Assembly (NCBI GenBank): GCA_964452115.1
Contig: CAYVKY010000132.1
Coordinates: 1 to 6,123 of the forward strand
Direction: 5' to 3'
Length of the DNA stretch: 6,123 bases
Origin: CAYVKY01 sp964452115
GTDB taxonomy: Bacteria; Bacteroidota; Ignavibacteria; Tepidaquicellales; Tepidaquicellaceae
The translations under genes and the position numbers were made by a program. Numbering within the stretch: the first letter of the stretch is position 1; every line of letters begins with the position of its first letter. Positions 1 through 5,716 of this stretch are shown one piece after another. Under the pieces are notes generated by a model. That model had not been told where the DNA came from. It did not search any database and saw only the letters and a list, made by a program, of their open reading frames with translations.

Positions 1-260
1 GCGGCTCTTCCGATTAAATGCGCCGAGACGGGCGACAGCAGGTAAATCAAAATGATTGTCACCAGCAGCTGCACCGTCAGATAGAAATCTTCAAAATAAA
101 TTATCAGTGAAAAAAATATCAGAGTGATTCCGAATCCGGATGCTTTTGTGGATGCAGACATACGCGTAAAGATATCGGGCATCCGCAGCATTCCGAGCGA
201 TGCAAGGAATACAAACACGCAGCCTGCGATTAAAAGTACCGAGCAGATTATATCAATCAT
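1..260 (-). CDS. mrpG: Mrp antiporter subunit G, 3' end cut by window edge
   Basis: This is a small membrane subunit of the Mrp Na+/H+ antiporter (MrpG/MnhG/PhaG family). The frame starts at ATG 260-258 and stays open to base 1, giving 86 complete codons. About 20-40 residues are probably missing, since family members are usually about 100-130 aa. The translation starts MIDIICSVLLIAGCVFVFLA, a first membrane helix, and is followed by the family signature RMPDIFTRMSASTKA at residues 26-40, comparable to the usual LRLPDxYTRxHAATKA. Two further hydrophobic segments (about 42-56 and 61-77) end in LLSPVSAHLIGRA, close to the family's 'TAPVAAHxLxRAA' ending. The start overlaps the mrpF stop by 8 nt, and an AAAAGGA Shine-Dalgarno-like stretch lies just upstream, so translation is probably coupled to mrpF. 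In the Mrp complex the C, E, F and G subunits pack beside MrpA and MrpD. Identification is confident; only the length is unknown. Confidence 0.93.
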   Translation of the reverse strand, partial: MIDIICSVLLIAGCVFVFLASLGMLRMPDIFTRMSASTKASGFGITLIFFSLIIYFEDFYLTVQLLVTIILIYLLSPVSAHLIGRA

Positions 261-528
261 TATCCTTTTCCTTTCCGATAAAAAATGCAAATGCAGTTGT
301 GCCGAGGAATGAAATCAGTGCAAGCACAATTGCCGCATCAAGCAGCGCGAAAACCTGCCGCAGCACCGCATAGCACGCAATGAATGCAATGGTGATGATT
401 GCCAGCAGGTCGAATGCAACCACTCTGTCCTGAAGTTCGGGACCTTTTATGATTCTTATCAGAGACAGAATAAACGATATGCCGAGCATCGGCAGTGCAA
501 AATATTTTATAACAAATGTCAGTTCCAT
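253..528 (-). CDS. mrpF: Mrp antiporter subunit F
   Basis: This 91-aa protein is the full usual length for MrpF/MnhF/PhaF, a three-helix membrane subunit of the Mrp cation/proton antiporter. The diagnostic stretch is IIKGPELQDRVVAFDLLAI at residues 26-44, corresponding to the family's 'RGPxxxDRVVAlDxL' loop, with conserved Asp34, Arg35 and Asp40. It is followed by a second helix and by LLDAAIVLALISFLGTTAFA, the typical third helix. The C-terminus is short and charged (GKEKDND). The start ATG (528-526) shares one base with the mrpE stop in the arrangement TGATG. A GAGG motif lies 7 nt upstream inside mrpE, so this start is well supported. The mrpG start lies inside the end of this gene. In the related Bacillus systems all seven subunits are needed for a working complex, so this gene is expected to be essential to antiport although it is not itself the main transporting subunit. 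Confidence 0.96.
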   Translation of the reverse strand: MELTFVIKYFALPMLGISFILSLIRIIKGPELQDRVVAFDLLAIITIAFIACYAVLRQVFALLDAAIVLALISFLGTTAFAFFIGKEKDND

Positions 529-1001
529 CAGAATGCCTCGATTATTTTTTTCTCAAATCCGTTTTTTATGTATGACCTGAATTCGTCTGCGGAAGTATAA
601 TACATAGTGTGAATATAAACCGTTTTATTGTCATCGGTGAAATTTATTGTGAGCGAGCCGGGAGTTAGAGTTACCATACCTGTGAAAAGCAGCAGCTCAT
701 AGGGCTTTGTGATTTCAAGCGGAACCTCAATGATAGCGGGAGTCATCGAAAGTTTCGGTCTGACAACTTCCAGCGCCACTCTGAGATTTGCAAGTATAAG
801 TTCCCAGATAAAATAAGCAAACAGATTCAGAATTTTTAAAATTTTTATTTTCCGCCTTTTTGAAACCGAAAAATTCCCGTAAATCAGAAAAAGTATGTAA
901 GATAAAAGCAGTCCCAGAAATATATTAAGCAGGTTCATCGAACCGGTGAAGAATAACCAGACGATTGCAGGAACGAGTATTAATATGGTTTTTTTAAGCA
1001 T
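528..1001 (-). CDS. mrpE: Mrp antiporter subunit E
   Basis: This 157-aa protein matches MrpE/MnhE/PhaE, the Mrp subunit with an N-terminal membrane part and a soluble C-terminal domain. Residues about 5-42 form two hydrophobic segments, and a basic SKRRKIKILK stretch follows at 47-56. A third segment, FAYFIWELILANLRVALEVV (61-80), matches the conserved 'ELxxANLxVAxxVL' region, followed by RPKLSMTPAIIEVPLE. The strongest family mark is GMVTLTPGSLTINFTDD at 108-124 (the 'ITLTPGTLTV' motif), then VYIHTMYYTSADEFRSYI. Three bases separate the mrpD stop from this ATG, and only a weak TAAG lies upstream, so initiation probably depends on ribosomes finishing mrpD. The stop overlaps the mrpF start by one base. 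In Bacillus, loss of MrpE lowers but does not always abolish antiport activity. Length and motifs are complete. Confidence 0.96.
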   Translation of the reverse strand: MLKKTILILVPAIVWLFFTGSMNLLNIFLGLLLSYILFLIYGNFSVSKRRKIKILKILNLFAYFIWELILANLRVALEVVRPKLSMTPAIIEVPLEITKPYELLLFTGMVTLTPGSLTINFTDDNKTVYIHTMYYTSADEFRSYIKNGFEKKIIEAF

Positions 1002-1004
1002 AGT

Positions 1005-2510
1005 TTATCTTATTACTGAATTTATGTATAAATCAGGATTCATAAGCTGTTCAGCCGCCTTATATGCAAGCGTATATAAAAAATAAGGATAAAAACTGAT
1101 ATATAAAAGTAAAAGCAAAATTATAAAGACAGGCAGATACATATATAACTTTTCGAACGCAGAGAATTTTACGGCATCAACCGTCAGGTCAGTTTCGTAA
1201 GGGATTTTCCGGAAGAATATTTTGTTCCAGATTTTTAAAATATAAACAAGCGTAAGTAAACTCCCTGCGATTATTATTACCGCCACAATTACATCCTGCT
1301 TCTGCAGAGCGGAAAGCATCAGCAGATATTTTCCCCAGAATCCTGTGAGCGGCGGTACGGATACGAGCATTCCGCCGGATATCAGAAACAGCACGGAAAG
1401 CAGGCGCAGATACTTAAAACCGCTGCCGCAGTCATTCAGATAATATGAATTGTATTTTATAAAAAGCAGTCCCGCAATCATAAACAAAACGGTTTTTGTG
1501 AGGACCACGTGAACGATTAAAAACACTGATGCCGTGAGCGATGCGGCTGTATAAAGCGATAATCCGAGCACGATAAATCCGACCTGTGCAATTATACTGA
1601 ACGATAAAATTTTCCGGATATCATTCTGCGAAATTGCGCCGAGTCCGCCGATAATGATGGAGCATACTGCAAGCACTTCAAGAATTGTACGTAGAAATTC
1701 CGCATCGCGGATAAAAATCAAAGTGAACACGCGAATCAAAGCATACACGCCGGTTTTTGTGAGTAGCGCTGCAAACAGTGCAGTGACGGCAATCGGCGGC
1801 GTATGGTATGATGCAGGCAGCCAGTTATAAAAGGGAAACAGAGACGACTTAATGCCGAGGGAAATTACAAGCAGTATTGAAATGATATTAAAAATATTCT
1901 GATTCGGACTTTGAGCGAGCCTTTGATTGAGTTCTGCCATATTCAGCGTACCGGAAATTCCGTAAAGAAGTCCGACTGCAATCAGAAATATTATCGAAGA
2001 AATGATATTAATCATAACATATTTCAGCGAACCTTCAAGCTGAAGCCTCTCGCCGCCGAGCGACATCAGCACGAACGATGAAAGCAGCATCACTTCAAAC
2101 CAAACGAAAAGATTAAAAAGGTCACCGGTAAGGAATGACCCGTTAATCCCCATAATCATAAAATTCAGGAATATAAAATATCCCGATTTGATTCTCGTTT
2201 CATCAATTGCCGACAATGTGAAAACCGAAATCAGAAAATAAATTACGGATGAAATTAAGAGCATAACGGCGGATAGCATATCAACGGCAAACGTAATGCC
2301 ATAGGGCGCAGGCCAGCTGCCGATATTCATTGTAAGAATTCCGTCGTAATATACACTTGTAATAAGTATTATGGAATTTACTAAAATGAGTGTAGAGCCG
2401 AATATATTAAATACCGATGCGGACAATTTATACTTGCTCAGAAATATATGCACCACCGCAATAATAAACGGCAGCAGAAGTGGCAATATTATAAACACAC
2501 CGCTATTCAT
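1005..2510 (-). CDS. mrpD: Mrp antiporter subunit D (proton-translocating, NuoM/N-like)
   Basis: At 501 aa this is a full-length MrpD/MnhD/PhaD, a polytopic membrane protein homologous to the antiporter-like subunits of respiratory complex I. The proton-translocating residues of the family are present. Glu139 lies in LFNLFVWFEVMLLSS and corresponds to the glutamate shown to matter in Bacillus MrpD. Lys221 lies in GIKSSLFPFYNWLP, Lys252 in LLTKTGVYALIR, His334 and Lys339 in the discontinuous-helix region VHVVLTKTVLFM, and Lys394 in PPLTGFWGKYLLM. The combination GDLFNLFVWFEVM plus SLFPFYNWLPASYHTPP is typical of MrpD rather than MrpA or NuoM. The start ATG (2510-2508) overlaps the mrpC stop by 8 nt without a clear Shine-Dalgarno site, so translational coupling to mrpC is likely. 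It is expected to form the proton half-channel next to MrpA. No key residue is missing. Confidence 0.97.
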   Translation of the reverse strand: MNSGVFIILPLLLPFIIAVVHIFLSKYKLSASVFNIFGSTLILVNSIILITSVYYDGILTMNIGSWPAPYGITFAVDMLSAVMLLISSVIYFLISVFTLSAIDETRIKSGYFIFLNFMIMGINGSFLTGDLFNLFVWFEVMLLSSFVLMSLGGERLQLEGSLKYVMINIISSIIFLIAVGLLYGISGTLNMAELNQRLAQSPNQNIFNIISILLVISLGIKSSLFPFYNWLPASYHTPPIAVTALFAALLTKTGVYALIRVFTLIFIRDAEFLRTILEVLAVCSIIIGGLGAISQNDIRKILSFSIIAQVGFIVLGLSLYTAASLTASVFLIVHVVLTKTVLFMIAGLLFIKYNSYYLNDCGSGFKYLRLLSVLFLISGGMLVSVPPLTGFWGKYLLMLSALQKQDVIVAVIIIAGSLLTLVYILKIWNKIFFRKIPYETDLTVDAVKFSAFEKLYMYLPVFIILLLLLYISFYPYFLYTLAYKAAEQLMNPDLYINSVIR

Positions 2511-2865
2511 CTTTATAAATTATATCCGAACCGTTAACGGCATCGGTATCTTCCGAGCCGGTTGTTAAATAAATCTTTTTAATAAGTATCACGGAAAAAG
2601 CGGTGAGTGCAAAACTGATTACGATTGATGTAAGTATCAGCGCCTGCGGTATGGGGTCTGCATAAGGCGCGGGCACTTCTCCGAGATTCTGCGGAATGAG
2701 CGGAGGATTAAATCTTGTAAGTGTAGCTGAAGTAAAAATAATCAGATTTGCCGCGTGCGATAAAAGTGCAACGCCTATGATGAGCTTAACGAGACTGCGG
2801 CGCAGAATCATATAAAATCCCGAAGTAAGCAAAACCAATATAAAAAATATAATAATATACTTCAT
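2503..2865 (-). CDS. mrpC: Mrp antiporter subunit C (NuoK-like)
   Basis: This 120-aa protein belongs to MrpC/MnhC/PhaC, the homologue of complex I subunit NuoK. It shows three membrane helices (about 2-20, 26-46 and 74-96). Family marks are GVALLSHAANLIIF at 31-44 and ADPIPQALILTSIVISFA at 69-86, with the loop NPPLIP before the latter. Residues 101-120 form a hydrophilic, acidic tail (TTGSEDTD...KDE), which is normal in kind for MrpC. The start is firm: the end of mrpB reads GGAGGAATAG, so a perfect GGAGG sits about 6 nt before the ATG at 2865-2863, only 1 nt past the mrpB stop. The 3' end overlaps mrpD. In the complex this subunit is expected to sit between the MrpA and MrpD modules and help join their hydrated ion path, as NuoK does in complex I; that role is inferred from homology. 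Confidence 0.96.
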   Translation of the reverse strand: MKYIIIFFILVLLTSGFYMILRRSLVKLIIGVALLSHAANLIIFTSATLTRFNPPLIPQNLGEVPAPYADPIPQALILTSIVISFALTAFSVILIKKIYLTTGSEDTDAVNGSDIIYKDE

Positions 2866-2866
2866 T

Positions 2867-3274
2867 CTATTCCTCCATTAAAGTAAAAATTATTTTCAAA
2901 GTTACTCCTGCTACTACAAGATAAATTCCCGTATCAAAGATAAGCGGTGTTCCCAGTTTCAGCGGATACAGAAACTCAAATTCAAGCCAGTACGATGTAA
3001 GAAAAGGCGCACCCATAAAAACCGCAATTAAGCCGCTCGACAGCGCAAGAAGCAATCCCGCAGCTATGATTGCGGATGTGCTGAACCGGAGAGTCTTTTC
3101 GGCTTTTTCAATTCCTTCCGCAATTGCAAGCAGTGAAAATGCCGCTGCCGCCACAAGTCCGCCGGTAAAGCCCCCTCCCGGCTGGTCATGACCGCGCACA
3201 AGCAGGAACAGTGAAAAAATCAAAAGCAGCGGGAGCATAATTCTGATAGCATTACTCAGTATCACTGATTTCAT
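2867..3274 (-). CDS. mrpB: Mrp antiporter subunit B (separate MnhB-type)
   Basis: This 135-aa protein is the usual length for stand-alone MrpB/MnhB. It opens with MKSVILSNAIRIMLPLLLIF and then RGHDQPGGGFTGGLVAAAAF (27-46), the hallmark RGHxxPGGGFxGGL motif of the family. The second signature, GTPLIFDTGIYLVVAGV, is at 108-124, and about four membrane helices are visible. Having it as a separate gene after a long mrpA identifies a group 1 (seven-gene) Mrp operon rather than the fused mrpAB type. The start ATG overlaps the mrpA stop in an ATGA junction, and a GAGGA Shine-Dalgarno site lies about 8 nt upstream within the last codons of mrpA. One base separates its stop from the mrpC start. All features are intact. 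Confidence 0.97.
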   Translation of the reverse strand: MKSVILSNAIRIMLPLLLIFSLFLLVRGHDQPGGGFTGGLVAAAAFSLLAIAEGIEKAEKTLRFSTSAIIAAGLLLALSSGLIAVFMGAPFLTSYWLEFEFLYPLKLGTPLIFDTGIYLVVAGVTLKIIFTLMEE

Positions 3275-5550
3275 AATTTTTTCCTCGCATTAAATTTCAA
3301 AAGTGCAAATATACCGAAAGCAGCAATTGTAAGTACTACGATTTCGCCGAATGTATCCAGAGCGCGGAAGTCAACGATGATAGTATTCACAATGTTTTTT
3401 CCTTTAGCGAGAATCAAGCTGTTGTTTGCAAAAAATGACGACAGATTTGCATCGAATGAAATATCGGCAACCTGAAGCAGTATGATGCAAACTGCGGCAG
3501 CAAAAATGAAAGAAATGATAAAATCCCTTACCCTTCTTTTAACTGATGAAAATTTTGAAATTTTCGGAAGCTTAAGCATCACGAGAGTAAAGAATATCAC
3601 GGTCAGCGTTTCAACAATAAACTGCGTGAGTGCAAGGTCTGGCGCGCCGTACATCAGGTATATCAATGACACGCTGTAACCTGTTACACCGAGCAGAATA
3701 ATTGAAGTCATTCTTGATTTAAGGAATATCAAAACCAGCGCTGAAGCAATGCCTATCACTGCAGGCAGTATTTCGTAGTATTCCGCATTAAATGAAATAA
3801 TATTGAACGACAATCCTCCGAAGTACAAAAATGAAATTGCAATCAGCATCACCGAAACAGTGAGAATGTAAATAACGTATCTGCTGAGTTTTCCCGATTG
3901 GAATGATTTTGTCACATACCAGCAAGCATCTTTCAGCGCTTTAAACGAAATTTCAAAAATTCTTACAGGACGGAGGTTCTTGATATTTTGCGGAGAGTGA
4001 ATATAAAAAATCTTTTTGTATTTAAAAGCATAATATCCGCCTGCCAGAATTAAAATTCCGAGAATAAGCACCCAGTTAAATCCATACAGGAGAGACAAAT
4101 CAAAATTAACAGCAATGCCGAGCACCGAAGCAGCAGCCGGGGCAAGCAGGGACTGGCTCAGGAAAGGATAAATAAAAATGAAAAGAAATCCTGCATAAGC
4201 TAGAACGCCGGATGGAATCAGAAAATTATTCTTGATTGAAAATTTTTCCTTATGGTATTCTCCAATGAAGGGCTTGAAACCTGCAATGAGTGCACTTCCT
4301 GCGATAAGGGCGGAACCGATTATGACAAGAACATAAAGCACTGCACTAAAAAAATCAGACGGTGCGGCAGATTTCAGCATAAGTTCCTTGCTTGTAAATC
4401 CGATAAACGGAGGGAAGCCCGCATTCGAAAGCGCAGCGGCAAACGAAATAATTGCAAAAGACGGAACGGCGTAATAAAATCCTCCGAGTTTATCAATATC
4501 TCGCGTGCCGGTAATTTCCTCGATGATACCCGCATTGAGAAACATTGCACTTTTATAAAGCGAATGTGCAAACACAAAAACAATTGCAGCAAAAACCGAA
4601 TAGGAAGTTCCCACGCCTATAAGGTAAATCATTGCACCGAGCGAACCGATAGTCGAATATGCGAGTATGCTTTTCAGGTCTTTTCTGGAAACTGAAATAA
4701 TGCCGCCAAGAAAAAGGCTCATAGCGCCGAATGTACATAAAATTGTTTTCCATTCAGGAGTATCCCCGATGAGCGGAAACAGCCTCAGGAGTATGAAGAT
4801 ACCCGCTTTTACCATAGTTGCGGAATGAAGAAAAGCGCTGACGGGAGTGGGGGCAACCATTGCTTCCGGCAGCCAGAAGTGAAACGGCATCTGCGCCGAT
4901 TTTGTAAATGCACCGAGGCAGATGAAAACTAAAATCAGAAAATAACTGTCGCTGAAAATTACATTTTCTCGTTTTGAAAATATTTCGGGAATGCTGAATG
5001 TACCCGTGATTGTATAAATCAGAATAAATCCCGCAAGCAGCGCCAGTCCGCCGGCTGCGGTCACAAGCAGCGCTTTGTATGCAGCTGCACGGGATTCGGA
5101 TTTCTCATTATTAATTCCGATAAGAAAAAATGAGGAGATGCTTGTAAATTCCCAGAATATAAATGTCGTAATTAAATTGCCCGATACCACAAGCCCGAAC
5201 ATTGAAGTAAGGAAAAGCATCATAAAAAGATAATACTTTCCGAGATTTACTTTTTGTTTGATGTACTCGCCGCTGTAATACATCACAAGAATACCGATGC
5301 CGAGCACAATCACGGAAAAAAGATACCCGAGTCCGTCTATGTAAAATGAAAATCCGAGTGAGAGTTCGCTTATAAAATCATAAGATTCGGTGTAACCTTC
5401 CGGCGGGAGAAAACCAAAATCCGAGATAAAAATGATAAAAATAACGAGCAGCGAAAAAGAAATGAAAAGATGTGTTGCACCTTTCAGGAACTTAACAATA
5501 AGTGGAGCCAAAAACGAAATACATAAAAGCACTAAAAATATTGCAAGCAT
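3271..5550 (-). CDS. mrpA: Mrp antiporter subunit A (NuoL-like with MbhD/MbhE-like C-terminus)
   Basis: At 759 aa this is the large subunit of the Mrp cation/proton antiporter and the first gene of the operon. Residues about 60-430 are the complex I NuoL-like antiporter core: Glu134 in FIFWEFTSISSFF, Lys217 in FTKSAQMPFHFWLPEAM, His242 and Lys248 in LHSATMVKAGIFIL, His329 and Lys333 in AHSLYKSAMF, and Lys388/Glu389 in GFPPFIGFTSKELM. Residues about 590-660 resemble MbhD (YLMYGAPDLALTQFIVETLT, with Glu647), and 718-752 resemble MbhE (NIVNTIIVDFRALDTFGEIV, with Asp727, Asp732 and Glu736). These C-terminal acidic sites are thought to take part in the cation path. Length is near the family's usual 770-800 aa, so it looks complete. 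The ATG at 5550 begins a normal MrpA N-terminal helix (MLAIFLVLLC), but no Shine-Dalgarno site is visible before it, unlike several downstream genes. Na+ is the likeliest substrate, but the sequence alone does not exclude K+ or Li+. Confidence 0.97.
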   Translation of the reverse strand: MLAIFLVLLCISFLAPLIVKFLKGATHLFISFSLLVIFIIFISDFGFLPPEGYTESYDFISELSLGFSFYIDGLGYLFSVIVLGIGILVMYYSGEYIKQKVNLGKYYLFMMLFLTSMFGLVVSGNLITTFIFWEFTSISSFFLIGINNEKSESRAAAYKALLVTAAGGLALLAGFILIYTITGTFSIPEIFSKRENVIFSDSYFLILVFICLGAFTKSAQMPFHFWLPEAMVAPTPVSAFLHSATMVKAGIFILLRLFPLIGDTPEWKTILCTFGAMSLFLGGIISVSRKDLKSILAYSTIGSLGAMIYLIGVGTSYSVFAAIVFVFAHSLYKSAMFLNAGIIEEITGTRDIDKLGGFYYAVPSFAIISFAAALSNAGFPPFIGFTSKELMLKSAAPSDFFSAVLYVLVIIGSALIAGSALIAGFKPFIGEYHKEKFSIKNNFLIPSGVLAYAGFLFIFIYPFLSQSLLAPAAASVLGIAVNFDLSLLYGFNWVLILGILILAGGYYAFKYKKIFYIHSPQNIKNLRPVRIFEISFKALKDACWYVTKSFQSGKLSRYVIYILTVSVMLIAISFLYFGGLSFNIISFNAEYYEILPAVIGIASALVLIFLKSRMTSIILLGVTGYSVSLIYLMYGAPDLALTQFIVETLTVIFFTLVMLKLPKISKFSSVKRRVRDFIISFIFAAAVCIILLQVADISFDANLSSFFANNSLILAKGKNIVNTIIVDFRALDTFGEIVVLTIAAFGIFALLKFNARKKL

Positions 5551-5605
5551 AAATCAAGTTAAATCAAATTTTGTAATGAAAAAATAGAAAAATGCAGGCA
5601 GAAAA

Positions 5606-5680
5606 TTATGTTCTTACAAATTTCAGTAAAGGGATGTAATTATTAATATCAGCTTCATCATCATCAATTGTAACTGCAAA
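5606..5680 (-). pseudogene. Remnant of the 3' end of mmpB (Fic-domain mobile mystery protein B)
   Basis: Between mmpA and mrpA an open stretch of 24 codons plus a TAA stop (5608-5606) reads FAVTIDDDE, then ADINNYIPLLKFVRT. The last 15 residues fit, without gaps, the ending I know for mobile mystery protein B: 'AAD-x5-PLLxFxRS-stop'. MmpB is a Fic-domain protein of about 200 aa that is normally encoded directly after mmpA on the same strand, which is exactly this position. The reading frame is blocked upstream by TAA at 5683-5681, has no start codon, and lacks the Fic motif HPFxxGNGR. It is therefore a deletion remnant and not a working gene. The motif is short and was recalled from memory, so a chance match is possible; position, strand and the terminal stop all support the reading. 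Confidence 0.55.
5639..5667 (-). promoter_or_regulatory. Candidate sigma-70-type promoter for the mrp operon
   Basis: On the minus strand, TTGATG (5667-5662) and AATAAT (5644-5639) are separated by exactly 17 bp, matching the -35 (4 of 6) and -10 (5 of 6) hexamers of housekeeping sigma factors. It would give an untranslated leader of roughly 80 nt before the mrpA ATG. It lies wholly inside the mmpB remnant. In such A+T-rich DNA chance matches are common, and the host's promoter consensus is unknown, so this is only a candidate; read-through from mmpA is an alternative. Confidence 0.25.
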
Positions 5681-5716
5681 TTATGGATATTTAAATATCA
5701 TAGTTCCATATTTTGC
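5676..5716. repeat. Nested inverted repeat across the mmpA stop codon
   Basis: A perfect 14-bp palindrome, GATATTTAAATATC (5686-5699), spans the mmpA stop. It is enclosed by an 11-bp imperfect inverted repeat, GCAAATTATGG (5676-5686) and CCATATTTTGC (5706-5716), with one mismatch. As RNA this could fold into a bulged stem of about 17 bp. No U-run follows on the minus strand (GCAGTTACAATTG comes next), so it is not a standard intrinsic terminator. It could be a binding site, an mRNA-stabilising hairpin or a deletion scar; composition this rich in A and T also produces such symmetry by chance. Confidence 0.4.

Noticed and set aside
124..312. Plus-strand open frame across the mrpG/mrpF junction
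   Set aside because: It lies opposite two clearly recognised genes that use the minus strand, with no domain and no ribosome binding site of note.
2371..2568. Plus-strand frame across the mrpD/mrpC overlap, and a similar one at 3482-3679 opposite mrpA
   Set aside because: Both are antisense to conserved membrane-protein coding sequence and have no similarity to known families.
4252..4695. 147-codon plus-strand open frame opposite mrpA
   Set aside because: It is antisense to the conserved NuoL-like core of mrpA and its product is rich in Cys, Lys and Arg with no family resemblance. It is a by-product of mrpA codon use.
4374..4753. Two short minus-strand frames (4374-4592 and 4553-4753) within mrpA
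   Set aside because: Both lie out of frame inside intact mrpA, with no recognisable motif and no sign of a frameshift in mrpA.
1005..5550. Reading the NuoL/NuoM/NuoK-like genes as part of a respiratory complex I or membrane-bound hydrogenase
   Set aside because: The presence of MrpB, E, F and G signatures, the MbhD/E-like C-terminus on MrpA and the exact A-B-C-D-E-F-G order fit an Mrp antiporter. No hydrogenase or NADH-dehydrogenase subunit is present in the window.
5575..5605. T-rich run on the minus strand (CATTTTTCTATTTTTTC) as a terminator for mmpA
   Set aside because: No stable G+C hairpin precedes it; TGCCTGCA just upstream does not self-pair.
5655..5668. ATCATCATC triplet run as a microsatellite or phase-variable tract
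   Set aside because: There are only about three perfect units, which is too short for slippage-based switching; it encodes Asp-Asp-Asp in the mmpB remnant.
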